Source: Gammaproteobacteria bacterium (GTDB taxonomy: Bacteria > Pseudomonadota > Gammaproteobacteria > Steroidobacterales > Steroidobacteraceae). Taken from it: a stretch of DNA of 49,452 bases. This document shows, in pieces, positions 34,262 to 42,002 of this stretch; position 1 is the first letter of the stretch; each line of letters starts with the position of its first letter. The stretch covers positions 1 to 49,452 of the forward strand of contig VBNH01000058.1 of the NCBI GenBank assembly GCA_005878095.1, written 5' to 3'. Below the pieces are notes generated by a model that saw only the letters and a program-made list of their open reading frames with translations, made no database searches and had not been told where the DNA came from. A program made the translations under genes and the position numbers.

Positions 34262-37086
34262 GCCTGCGCGTGCCCGCAGCCGCAGCCTTCGCGCCGGCGC
34301 TCGCGCTGGCCTTGCTGGCGATCACGCCGCGCGCTTCGGCGCAGGGCGCATCCCCCGCTTCCCAACCCACCATCGGGGATCTCGCCTCGCGCAAGGTCGA
34401 GGTGCACCGCGACACGATGGTGAGCGCCAACGTTTCCCGGGCGATGGAGAACTATCGCCGCTTTCTCGAGCTGCAGAATACCGATCCGAAGCTGCGCGCC
34501 GAGGCTCTGCGCCGACTCGGGGACCTCAACCTCGACGCCGGCGAGATGCAGCGGCTGGAACAGGAAGTCACCGCGGTGGACCTGCAGGGGGCCGAGGCGA
34601 TCAAGCTGTACACGACGCTGCTCAAGGCATTCCCCGACTATGCGCGCAACGACCAGGTGCTCTATCAGCTGGCGCGCGCCTATGAGACCACCGGCCAGTC
34701 CGGGCAGGCGCTCGGGACACTGGATCGGATCGTGCAACGCTACCCGCAGAGCCCGCAGCTCGATGAGGTGCAGTTCAGGCGTGGCGAGCTGTTGTTTTCC
34801 GACAAGCGCTACGCGGATGCCGAGCGCGCCTACGCCGCCGTCATCGGGCGCGGCGCGGGTTCGGCGTTCTTCCAGCAGAGCCTGTACAAGCGCGGCTGGT
34901 CGCTGTTCAAGCAGTCGATGGCGCTCGAGAGCCTGCCGTCCTTCGGCGGCGTGCTCGACCAGGAGCTCGGCACCGGCCGCGGCAAGTCGGTGCGGCTCGA
35001 GACGCTCAAGCGCGCCGACCGCGAGCTGGTCGAGGACACCCTGCGGGTCATGAGCATCACTTTCTCCTACAACGACGGCGCCGCTTCGCTCGAGCACTAC
35101 ATGAGCCAGCACGGCGACCGCCCGTACGCCTGGCTGCTGTATTCCCGCCTCGGGGATCTGTACGTCGACAAGCAGCGCTACCAGGATGCGGCGAGCGTGT
35201 ACCGCGCCTACGTGGCCCGCGATCCCTACGGCGACCATGCGCCGGACCTCGACATGGCGGCGATCGAGGCCTACGGCAAGGGTGGCTTCAGCCAGCTGGT
35301 GTTCGACGGCAAGCACGAGTTCGTCGAGCACTACAACTTCGATTCCCCCTACTGGAAGACCCGCACCCGCGCCGACAATCCGCGCGTCGTGCAGGAGCTC
35401 AAGACCAACCTGAAGGACGTCGCCACCTACTTCCATGCGAGCGCGCAGAAGTCCAAGCGTGTCGCGGACTACCAGCAAGCCGCGCGCTGGTACCGCGGCT
35501 ACCTGCAGTCGTTCCCGGAGGACGCCGACTCCGCGGCGACCGACTACCTGCTGGCGGAGGCGTTGTTCGAAAGCAATCAGTATGCCGATGCGGCTGCCGA
35601 GTACGAGCACACCGCCTACGGCTATCCGAGGAACGACAAGTCAGCGACCGCCGCCTACGCGGCGCTGGTCTCCTACCAGAAAGGCGAGGAGGGCTTGAGC
35701 GGCGCCGACAAGGACGCCTGGCACAAGCGCGCCATGGACGCCGGAGTCAGGTTCGCGCAGACTTTTCCGGAGCACCCGGACAGCGCCGGCGTTCTGACCC
35801 GTGCAGCCGAGGAGCTCTTCGCGGCCGGGGACCGGCCGCGCGCCGTCAGCGTCTCCGAGTCGATTCTCGCGCGCCAGCCGCCGGTGGATGTCGCGAAGCA
35901 GCGCATCGCGTGGACGATCATCGCGCAGGCGCGCTTCGACCAGGGCGATTATGCCAGGGCGGAACCCGCGTTCCTGCAGGCGCGCGAGCTCGCCGGCAAG
36001 GATGACAAGATGCGCGCCGATCTCACCGAGCGCCTCGCCGCCAGCGTATACAAGGAGGGCGAGGCGAAGCAGAAGGCCGGGGATGGCGGCGGGGCGGTGG
36101 AGGATTTCCTGCGCGTCGGGCGCGTGGCGCCGGAATCCAAGATCCGCGCCAATGCGCAGTACGACGCCGCCGCGGAGCTGCTGACCCTCAAAGAGTGGGA
36201 GCGCGCCATCGGCGTACTCGAGGATTTTCGGCGCCAGTTCCCGCAGCATCAACTGCGACCGGAGGTCACCCGCAAGCTCGCCGTGGCGTACTCTGAAGCC
36301 CACCGCCCGGGCGAGGCTGCCGCGGAGTTCGAGCGGATCGCGGCAAACCCCTCCGAGAGTCGCGCCGTACAGCGTGAAGCGCTCATGCAATCCGCGGACC
36401 TGTACTCCAAGGCTGGCAACAATCCCAGGGCCATGGGGATGCTGGAGAAGTTCGTCGACACCAACCCAACACCGCTTGCCGACGCCGAGGAGGCGCGCCA
36501 GCGCCTGGCGGACTTCGCCGGCAAGAGCGGCGATCCCGCGCGGCGCGATCACTGGTACCAGGAGATCATCCGCGCCGAGGCGCAGGCCGGCGCGCAGCGC
36601 ACCGATCGCACTCACTACCTGGCCGCGAAGGCGCAGCTGGCGCTCGCGCAGCCGGCGCGCGATGCGTTCCGTGCCGTGCGTCTGACGGCACCGCTCAAGA
36701 AGAGCCTCACCGTCAAGCGCGACGCACTCGAGCATGCGATGGACGGCTACAAGCGCGCCGCCGAATACCAGGTCGCCGAGGTGACGACCGCCGCCACCTA
36801 CGAGATGGCGGAGCTGTACGGCACGCTCGCCAAGGACATCCTCGCCTCGGAGCGGCCGCCGAAGCTCAAGGGCGATGCGCTGGAGGAATACAACTCACTG
36901 CTCGAGGAGCAGGTATTTCCGTTCGAAGAGCAGGCGATCAAGGCGCACGAGCTGAACGCCGCGCGCGCCAAGGACGGGGTGTACGACGAGTGGGTGCGCA
37001 AGAGCTTTCAGGCGCTCGCGCAACTGAAGCCCGCGCGCTACGGCAAAACGGAGCTGACGCAGGATGTGGTCACGAGCCTCGAATAA
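34258..37086 (+). CDS. Large exported TPR-repeat protein
   Basis: The 942-residue protein has a signal peptide ending near residue 29 (AITPRASAQG) and is built almost wholly from TPR-like helical pairs, for example YPQSPQLDEVQFRRGELLFS, YADAERAYAAVIG, WLLYSRLGDLYVDKQRYQD and ATDYLLAEALFESNQYADAA. Such long arrays are typical scaffolds, and large TPR proteins of this kind (GltI/AgmK-like in role, not proven by sequence here) belong to gliding or sporulation machines of myxobacteria. It starts with ATG overlapping the previous TGA, so it is translationally coupled. The next gene begins within its last 23 bases. Confidence 0.85.
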   Translation: MSLRVPAAAAFAPALALALLAITPRASAQGASPASQPTIGDLASRKVEVHRDTMVSANVSRAMENYRRFLELQNTDPKLRAEALRRLGDLNLDAGEMQRLEQEVTAVDLQGAEAIKLYTTLLKAFPDYARNDQVLYQLARAYETTGQSGQALGTLDRIVQRYPQSPQLDEVQFRRGELLFSDKRYADAERAYAAVIGRGAGSAFFQQSLYKRGWSLFKQSMALESLPSFGGVLDQELGTGRGKSVRLETLKRADRELVEDTLRVMSITFSYNDGAASLEHYMSQHGDRPYAWLLYSRLGDLYVDKQRYQDAASVYRAYVARDPYGDHAPDLDMAAIEAYGKGGFSQLVFDGKHEFVEHYNFDSPYWKTRTRADNPRVVQELKTNLKDVATYFHASAQKSKRVADYQQAARWYRGYLQSFPEDADSAATDYLLAEALFESNQYADAAAEYEHTAYGYPRNDKSATAAYAALVSYQKGEEGLSGADKDAWHKRAMDAGVRFAQTFPEHPDSAGVLTRAAEELFAAGDRPRAVSVSESILARQPPVDVAKQRIAWTIIAQARFDQGDYARAEPAFLQARELAGKDDKMRADLTERLAASVYKEGEAKQKAGDGGGAVEDFLRVGRVAPESKIRANAQYDAAAELLTLKEWERAIGVLEDFRRQFPQHQLRPEVTRKLAVAYSEAHRPGEAAAEFERIAANPSESRAVQREALMQSADLYSKAGNNPRAMGMLEKFVDTNPTPLADAEEARQRLADFAGKSGDPARRDHWYQEIIRAEAQAGAQRTDRTHYLAAKAQLALAQPARDAFRAVRLTAPLKKSLTVKRDALEHAMDGYKRAAEYQVAEVTTAATYEMAELYGTLAKDILASERPPKLKGDALEEYNSLLEEQVFPFEEQAIKAHELNAARAKDGVYDEWVRKSFQALAQLKPARYGKTELTQDVVTSLE

Positions 37087-38059
37087 GGGCCCGCCCGGCG
37101 GCGTGGCGCCTGCCGCGCAGCGCGCGCGGCGCGTCGCAGCTCTCGCAATCGCGGGGCTGGTGCCGATGGCACTCGCCGCCTGCAGCTCCGGGCCTGCGCG
37201 CACCCCCCCACGCGCGGCGCCACCGCCGGCCGCCCGCACCACCGCGCCGCCGGCTACAGAGTCGCCGCCTGGCGCTGCAGCGACGCCTGCGACGGCGGGC
37301 GGCACTTCGACCGCGCCGTCGAGGCCGGCGGTGCGCCCGCCCGCTACCGGCGCTGCGTCCGCCACCGCGGCTGCGCCCACCGTGGCGGCGCACCCTCAGG
37401 TGCAGCCGGCGGCACGCGCGGACTTCGACCGTGCGGTGAATCAGATGCGCGCCGGCAACGCCTTGGAGGCGGAGCTCGGCTTCAAGCAGCTCGCCCTGCA
37501 GTACCCGCAGTTCGCGGCTCCCCTGGTGAACCTCGCCATTCTGCAGCGCAAGGCTGCGCATCTCGACCAGGCCGAGGAAACCCTGCAGAGCGCCGTCGCT
37601 CACGAGCCCGGCAGCGCGGTGGCGTGGAGCGAGCTCGGCGCCACCCAGCGAATGCGCGGCGAGTTCAAGGACGCGGCTACCTCATACGAGCGGGCCATTG
37701 CGGCGGATGCGCACTATGCACCGGCCTGGCGGAACCTCGGCGTGCTGTCGGATCTCTATCTCGCAGACCCCGGCCGTGCGCTGACGGCCTTCGAGCAGTA
37801 CCAGCAGCTCACCGGCGAGGACAAGCCGGTGAGCGGCTGGATTGCGGAATTGCGACAACGCTTAGGTGTGCCGCCGCTGAAGCGGCCGGCGCCTGCCGCG
37901 CCCGCGAACGGCAACCCCGGCGAGGCGGCGCCCACGGCAGCCCCGGGCGCGCCGGCATCCGAGCCGCGCGCGGCGCCTGAGCCGCAGTCGCAACCCGCCC
38001 CAAGCGACAACGTTGCAAGCGGCGCCGGCGGCGGCAGCGCCTCGAGAGCAGGAGGTTGA
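37064..38059 (+). CDS. TPR-repeat lipoprotein
   Basis: The 331-residue product has a lipobox (LAAC, Cys40), a Pro/Ala/Thr-rich linker to about residue 110, and three or four TPR units (DFDRAVNQMRAGNALEAELG, APLVNLAILQRKAAHLDQAE, AVAWSELGATQRMRGEFKD, APAWRNLGVLSDLYLADPG), then another disordered Pro/Ala tail. Small TPR lipoproteins of this sort (GltE/AglT-like in role) anchor scaffolds in the outer membrane. The ATG at 37064 lies within the previous gene; a GTG at 37103 would give a more usual signal-peptide length and is a fair alternative. The next ribosome-binding site overlaps its stop. Confidence 0.83.
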   Translation: MWSRASNKGPPGGVAPAAQRARRVAALAIAGLVPMALAACSSGPARTPPRAAPPPAARTTAPPATESPPGAAATPATAGGTSTAPSRPAVRPPATGAASATAAAPTVAAHPQVQPAARADFDRAVNQMRAGNALEAELGFKQLALQYPQFAAPLVNLAILQRKAAHLDQAEETLQSAVAHEPGSAVAWSELGATQRMRGEFKDAATSYERAIAADAHYAPAWRNLGVLSDLYLADPGRALTAFEQYQQLTGEDKPVSGWIAELRQRLGVPPLKRPAPAAPANGNPGEAAPTAAPGAPASEPRAAPEPQSQPAPSDNVASGAGGGSASRAGG

Positions 38060-38061
38060 CC

Positions 38062-38664
38062 ATGTATTGCGTGTGCGTATACCGGTTGAGGCCCGCGGCC
38101 ATGCTGTCGGCTCTCATGGCCTTGTGCCCGCTGACTCTGGACGCGGCATGGGCGCAGGAGCCCGCGCCGCCGAGGCCCTCGGACTCCCGACAGACGGCAC
38201 CCGCGCGCGCCCTGCCGCGCCCGGAGCAACTCGAGCCCGCGGTGGATACCAGCAGGAATGCCCCCGCCACGGCCCCGGCCGCTGCCCCGGCCGCCGGTGT
38301 CGCCGCCCCGGACGCGAACGCCGCCGGCGATGCGCGCAAGCCACCTGCGGCCGGGACGACTGGCGCGCGCAAGGAGCCGTCTGGCTCCAAGGCGAGCGCG
38401 CGCAAGGGCCCGGACCGGCTCGAGCTCGACCCGACGGACATCACCGGCAACCGTGAGCTGCCCAAGGTGTTGTACATCGTGCCGTGGAAGCGCTCCGATC
38501 TTGGCGATCTGCTCGGCAAGCCGGTGAACAGCCTGGTGGACGAGGTGCTGCAGCCGCTGGATCGGGATGTTTTCCAGCGGGAAAACCGCTATTACGATGC
38601 TTTGAAGCCCGAGCGTGCCCGTCCCGGGGCGGGCGCGGTGCAGGGTTCGGGCGAGCAGCGCTGA
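38062..38664 (+). CDS. Exported Pro/Ala-rich protein with a conserved-looking C-terminus
   Basis: From the ATG at 38062 (GGAGG six bases before it) the product has 200 residues: a signal peptide (MLSALMALCPLTLDAAWA), a long disordered Pro/Ala/Thr region, and a C-terminal 90 residues with real composition: RLELDPTDITGNRELPKVLY, IVPWKRSDLGDLLGKPVNS, LVDEVLQPLDRDVFQRENRY. I cannot name the family. It lies between the TPR lipoprotein and the ExbB gene, so it is likely a part of the same machine. A gap of 117 bases separates it from exbB; the genes downstream may have an extra promoter there. Confidence 0.78.
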   Translation: MYCVCVYRLRPAAMLSALMALCPLTLDAAWAQEPAPPRPSDSRQTAPARALPRPEQLEPAVDTSRNAPATAPAAAPAAGVAAPDANAAGDARKPPAAGTTGARKEPSGSKASARKGPDRLELDPTDITGNRELPKVLYIVPWKRSDLGDLLGKPVNSLVDEVLQPLDRDVFQRENRYYDALKPERARPGAGAVQGSGEQR

Positions 38665-38781
38665 AAATGGCCTGGGCGCAGTATCAGGATGAGAGCTGGG
38701 TCGCAGTTTTTTGGGCTTATGTCATTCAGTTTTCGTAAGTTGTGCGTGTGCGGCGGTCTTTCAATGAGCGGGAGTCTTTAG

Positions 38782-39432
38782 ATGAACGTCTGGAATTTGA
38801 TCGTGCGATTCTTTCAGGGCGGCGGGAATTTCATGTACCCCATCGCCATCGTGTTCGTGGTGGGCCTGGCGATCGCCATCGAACGTTACGTCTATCTGGC
38901 GCTCACGGCCGTGCGTAACCGCGGTCTGTGGAACGAAATCGTGCCGCTGCTCTCGCAGGGTAATTTTCGCCAGGTGGCGCAGGCGACTTCCAAATCGCAG
39001 TCGGCCATCGGCCACATTCTCAACTACGGCCTGGCGCGCATTCAGTCCGCGCGCCGCCGCGACGACATCGAGAAGGCGATGGAGGAGAGCCTCATGGAGG
39101 TGGTGCCGCGGCTGGAGAAGCGCACCCACTACCTCGCGACCTTCGCCAATCTCGCGACGCTGCTGGGACTGCTGGGCACGGTGATGGGCTTGATCCGCGC
39201 CTTCGCGGCGGTAGCGACCGTCAACCCGGCGGAGAAGGCGAACCTGCTGTCGGCGAGCATCTCGGTGGCGATGAACTGCACGGCCTTCGGCCTCATGACG
39301 GCGGTGCCGCTGCTGTTCATCCACGCGTGGCTGCAGACCAGGACCACCGAGCTGATCGACAGCCTGGAGATGGCGTCGGTCAAGTTCCTGAACGCGATCA
39401 CCGAGCGGCAAAGCGCGCCCGCCGCGGCCTAA
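38782..39432 (+). CDS. MotA/TolQ/ExbB family proton-channel protein
   Basis: The 216-residue inner-membrane protein has three transmembrane helices: one near residues 15-37 (MYPIAIVFVVGLAIAIERYV), then two after a cytoplasmic domain, within YLATFANLATLLGLLGTVMG and the stretch following MNCTAFGLMTAVPLLFIHAW. GLLGTVMGLIRAF is the family signature for the proton-conducting pore. Five such subunits surround two ExbD helices and turn proton flow into movement; two exbD-like genes follow. GGGAG lies seven bases before the ATG. In Agl-Glt terms it corresponds to AglR; a plain Tol or Ton role is less likely because a TonB-like AgmX gene and TPR genes sit beside it. Confidence 0.93.
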   Translation: MNVWNLIVRFFQGGGNFMYPIAIVFVVGLAIAIERYVYLALTAVRNRGLWNEIVPLLSQGNFRQVAQATSKSQSAIGHILNYGLARIQSARRRDDIEKAMEESLMEVVPRLEKRTHYLATFANLATLLGLLGTVMGLIRAFAAVATVNPAEKANLLSASISVAMNCTAFGLMTAVPLLFIHAWLQTRTTELIDSLEMASVKFLNAITERQSAPAAA

Positions 39433-39480
39433 AGCCCGCGCCCGCGCCCGCGCTCGCCGTAGAAGGACTCCAGGTCCCGC

Positions 39481-40122
39481 ATGCGCCGTTCGTATCAAAC
39501 CCGCAAGCTGGAGCGTCACTCGCGCAAACCGGCGGAGCTGCTGCTGGTGCCGATGATCGACATCTTCACGGTGCTCGTCACCTTCCTGCTGATGACCGCG
39601 GTGTTCTCGCGCACCGTGATCCTGCAGCTGAATCTGCCGGCTTCGCAGACCGAGTTCCGGGAGCCGCCGCCGGGATTGCAGCTGGAGGTCATGGTGCGCA
39701 AGGACCTCATCCAGGTGGCGGATCGCAATACCGGACCGCTCGCGACGCTGCCCAACACGCCCGGCGGCTACAACTACGATGCGCTGACCGAATACCTCAA
39801 GCGCGTCAAGGCCAAGTTCCCCGAGAAGACCGACGCCAGCATCCTGCTGGAGGCGGACACGCCCTACGACACGCTGGTGCAGGTCATGGATCGCGTGCGC
39901 GTGTTTGAAGTGAGTCAGGGACTGAACGTCGTGCAGGCCGAGCTGTTCCCGGACATTTCCATCGGCGATGCGCCGGCGACACCTCAGGCCCCGGGCGGCA
40001 CCCCGGGTCCGGCGTCCCCGGTAGCGGCGTCCCCGGTAGCGGCGCCCCCCGCGGCGGCGGCTCCGGCCGCCGCGACCCCCCTGCACGCCGCGGCGGCGTC
40101 TGGCAACGGAGCACACCCATGA
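39481..40122 (+). CDS. ExbD/TolR family protein (first copy)
   Basis: The 213-residue protein has a short basic cytoplasmic start, then LLLVPMIDIFTVLVTFLLMT, where Asp19-like placement in MIDIF gives the proton-carrying aspartate of the single helix. The periplasmic part (LQLEVMVRKDLIQVADRNTG, YDTLVQVMDRVRVFE) is ExbD/TolR-like. It ends in an unusual Pro/Ala-rich tail of about 45 residues that contains a duplicated 15-base unit. That tail is absent in the second copy. The stop overlaps the next ATG. In function it should pair with ExbB and the second ExbD. Confidence 0.9.
   Translation: MRRSYQTRKLERHSRKPAELLLVPMIDIFTVLVTFLLMTAVFSRTVILQLNLPASQTEFREPPPGLQLEVMVRKDLIQVADRNTGPLATLPNTPGGYNYDALTEYLKRVKAKFPEKTDASILLEADTPYDTLVQVMDRVRVFEVSQGLNVVQAELFPDISIGDAPATPQAPGGTPGPASPVAASPVAAPPAAAAPAAATPLHAAAASGNGAHP
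40012..40041 (+). repeat. 15-bp direct repeat in the ExbD tail
   Basis: Two identical 15-base copies (40012-40026 and 40027-40041) encode the repeated ASPVA units of the Pro/Ala-rich tail of the first ExbD-like protein. The perfect identity suggests recent duplication. Confidence 0.9.
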
Positions 40123-40643
40123 GCATGTCGCATCGCGCCCAGCGCATGGCGCTGCACCACCTGCGCCACCGTGCGGATGCGCAGCTGAACCTCATCCCGC
40201 TCATCGACATCCTGTCGGTGATGGTCGCCTTCCTGCTCGTGTACTCGATCGAGGTCGAAGTCATACAGAACGCCAAGGGGATCGAGATTCCACAGTCGAT
40301 CGCCGAGGCCGCGCCCAAGGCGTCGGTGGTGGTCATGATCACCAGGACGGACCTGTTCGTGCAGGGGGAATTCATCGCCACCGTGGCGCAGATCCGCGCC
40401 GGGCAGGGCAGGCTGGTCGAGCCGCTGCGCGCCGCGCTCAAGCGCCCGCTCCTGGTCGGCAGGGAGATCAGCGAGCGCGATATCGCGCAGCGCGAGATCA
40501 CCATCATGGCGGACAAGGCGCTGCCCTACGAGGTGCTCAAGCGCGTGATGGCGACCTGCACCGACGCCGACTACGGGCGCATCTCGCTCGCGGTCATCCA
40601 GAAGGAAAAGCCGGTCGCCGCCGGCCAGCTCAAGCCGGTGTAG
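40119..40643 (+). CDS. ExbD/TolR family protein (second copy)
   Basis: The 174-residue protein has NLIPLIDILSVMVAFLLVYS as its single membrane helix, with the key Asp in LIDIL, then a periplasmic domain (EIPQSIAEAAPKASVVVMIT, TIMADKALPYEVLKRVMATC, RISLAVIQKEK). It lacks the long tail of the first copy and is otherwise typical for the family. Two different ExbD-like proteins with one ExbB mirror AglQ and AglS with AglR in Myxococcus. The ATG overlaps the first exbD stop, and the TonB-like gene starts six bases after its own stop. Confidence 0.92.
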   Translation: MSMSHRAQRMALHHLRHRADAQLNLIPLIDILSVMVAFLLVYSIEVEVIQNAKGIEIPQSIAEAAPKASVVVMITRTDLFVQGEFIATVAQIRAGQGRLVEPLRAALKRPLLVGREISERDIAQREITIMADKALPYEVLKRVMATCTDADYGRISLAVIQKEKPVAAGQLKPV

Positions 40644-40649
40644 GCCCGC

Positions 40650-41564
40650 ATGGTCATCGCGCCCTATTACCGCGACTTCGATCTGCCCTGGGAGGGCGAT
40701 CCGGAATCGAGCGCACGGTTCCGCAAGATCCTGCGCGTGCTGCTGATCATCCTGGTGGTGCTCGGCATCGCATTTCCGCTGCTGCCTACGCCGCAGCGCG
40801 AGGCGCCCGAGGAAGTCCCGCAGCGGCTCGCGCGCGTGATGCTCGAGAACCAGCCCAAACCGCCGCCGCCACCGCCGCCGGTGCCCAAGGAGGAGAAGCC
40901 GAAGATCGAGCCGAAAATCGCCCTGGTGAAGCCGCCGCCGATCGATGAGCGCGAGCGGGCGCGCCGCAAGGCGCAGAAGCAGCTGAACCAGGTCAAGGAC
41001 GAGCTCGCCGACCTGCGCGACGTCATGGATCTCACCCCGCTCGAGACCAAGAACCTCTCCGGCTCGGTCAGCGCCGACGCGCACGCCGAGCGCTCGCTCA
41101 TCACCTCCAAGGTCGGAGTCGGCAGCGGTGGCATCACCTCCGCGAATACCAGCCGCGGCTTCGGCACCGGGGCCGGCTCGCTCACCGGTCACGACACGAC
41201 TGCCGTCACCTCGGGCATCGTACGCTCGGGTCTGAACAGCCGCGGCCCCGCCCGCAGCGGTGGCGGCGGCAAGGCCGCCCGCTCGCGCGAGGAGATCGAG
41301 CTGGTCTTCGACCGCAACAAGGGACGCATCTACAGCCTGTACGCGCGGGCGCTGCGCGATAATGCGGAGCTGCAGGGCAAGCTGGTGCTCGAGTTCACCA
41401 TCGCCCCAACCGGTGAGGTGACCATGTGCCGTATCGTCTCCAGCGAGCTCAGGGACCCGGAGCTGGAGCGCAAGATCATCGCGCTGGTGCGCCTGTTCCG
41501 CTTCGATGCCAAGGACGTTGACACCGTCACCACCACCAAGCCCATCGATTTCTTCCCGGCATGA
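40650..41564 (+). CDS. TonB-like protein with AgmX/PglI-type C-terminal domain
   Basis: The 304-residue protein has a single transmembrane helix (VLLIILVVLGIAFPLL, residues about 31-46), a Pro-rich part (KPPPPPPPVPKEEKPKIEP), a coiled-coil stretch, and a Gly/Ser-rich linker. The C-terminal 80 residues (ELVFDRNKGRIYSLYARALR, LQGKLVLEFTIAPTGEVTMC, RDPELERKIIALVRLFRF) are a TonB/TolA-like domain as in AgmX (GltJ) and PglI. It would carry force from ExbB-ExbD to an outer-membrane partner. The FHA and zinc-ribbon parts of the myxobacterial GltJ are missing. The stop overlaps the next ATG. Confidence 0.9.
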   Translation: MVIAPYYRDFDLPWEGDPESSARFRKILRVLLIILVVLGIAFPLLPTPQREAPEEVPQRLARVMLENQPKPPPPPPPVPKEEKPKIEPKIALVKPPPIDERERARRKAQKQLNQVKDELADLRDVMDLTPLETKNLSGSVSADAHAERSLITSKVGVGSGGITSANTSRGFGTGAGSLTGHDTTAVTSGIVRSGLNSRGPARSGGGGKAARSREEIELVFDRNKGRIYSLYARALRDNAELQGKLVLEFTIAPTGEVTMCRIVSSELRDPELERKIIALVRLFRFDAKDVDTVTTTKPIDFFPA

Positions 41565-41923
41565 ACCTCAATTCCGAAATCGAGTTCTATGAGGAGCTGC
41601 GGCTCGTCGACAAGGCGCGACTGCTGAACCTGTTCCTGCACGAGCTCGCGGAAGAGGCGCGCGGCGCCTACGACGCCGGCGCGGAGCAGGTGCACGATGG
41701 CGCGCACCTGCGCTTCGTCAACGAGCTGTATCATCGTCTGACACGCGTCATCGAGCAGCTGCTGGCCGAGGAGACGACGCGCCCGGCGGATGACGTGGTG
41801 CTGCGGATGCTGCTGGCGCCGCGGACCGACAAGGTGGCCGAGCGCCTGGTGTACAACGCCTACGCGCGCGCGATCCAGGGATTCGAGAGCTACGATACGA
41901 CGGTGCTGATGGGCGGGAGTTGA
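41561..41923 (+). CDS. Small helical protein at the end of the ExbB-ExbD-AgmX operon
   Basis: The 120-residue protein has no signal peptide and no membrane helix. It is rich in Glu, Arg and Leu and looks wholly alpha-helical ([60 protein letters not shown]). I do not know the family. Its ATG overlaps the stop of the AgmX-like gene, so it is likely a cytoplasmic partner or regulator of the machine. A gap of 79 bases follows before the amidohydrolase gene, so it is probably the last gene of the train. Confidence 0.82.
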   Translation: MNLNSEIEFYEELRLVDKARLLNLFLHELAEEARGAYDAGAEQVHDGAHLRFVNELYHRLTRVIEQLLAEETTRPADDVVLRMLLAPRTDKVAERLVYNAYARAIQGFESYDTTVLMGGS

Positions 41924-42002
41924 GCCCCTCGAGCCGGCGTTGGGGAGGGCCACGGCGCGGGCGCCGCCGCGTTGCAAGTCCACAGATAAGGACTGGCGAA
42001 CA

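Noticed and set aside
38782-40643. Ordinary Tol-Pal or ExbB-ExbD-TonB iron-uptake motor
   Set aside because: There is no tolA, tolB, pal or ybgC nearby. Two ExbD copies, TPR scaffolds and an AgmX-type domain fit the Agl-Glt type better.
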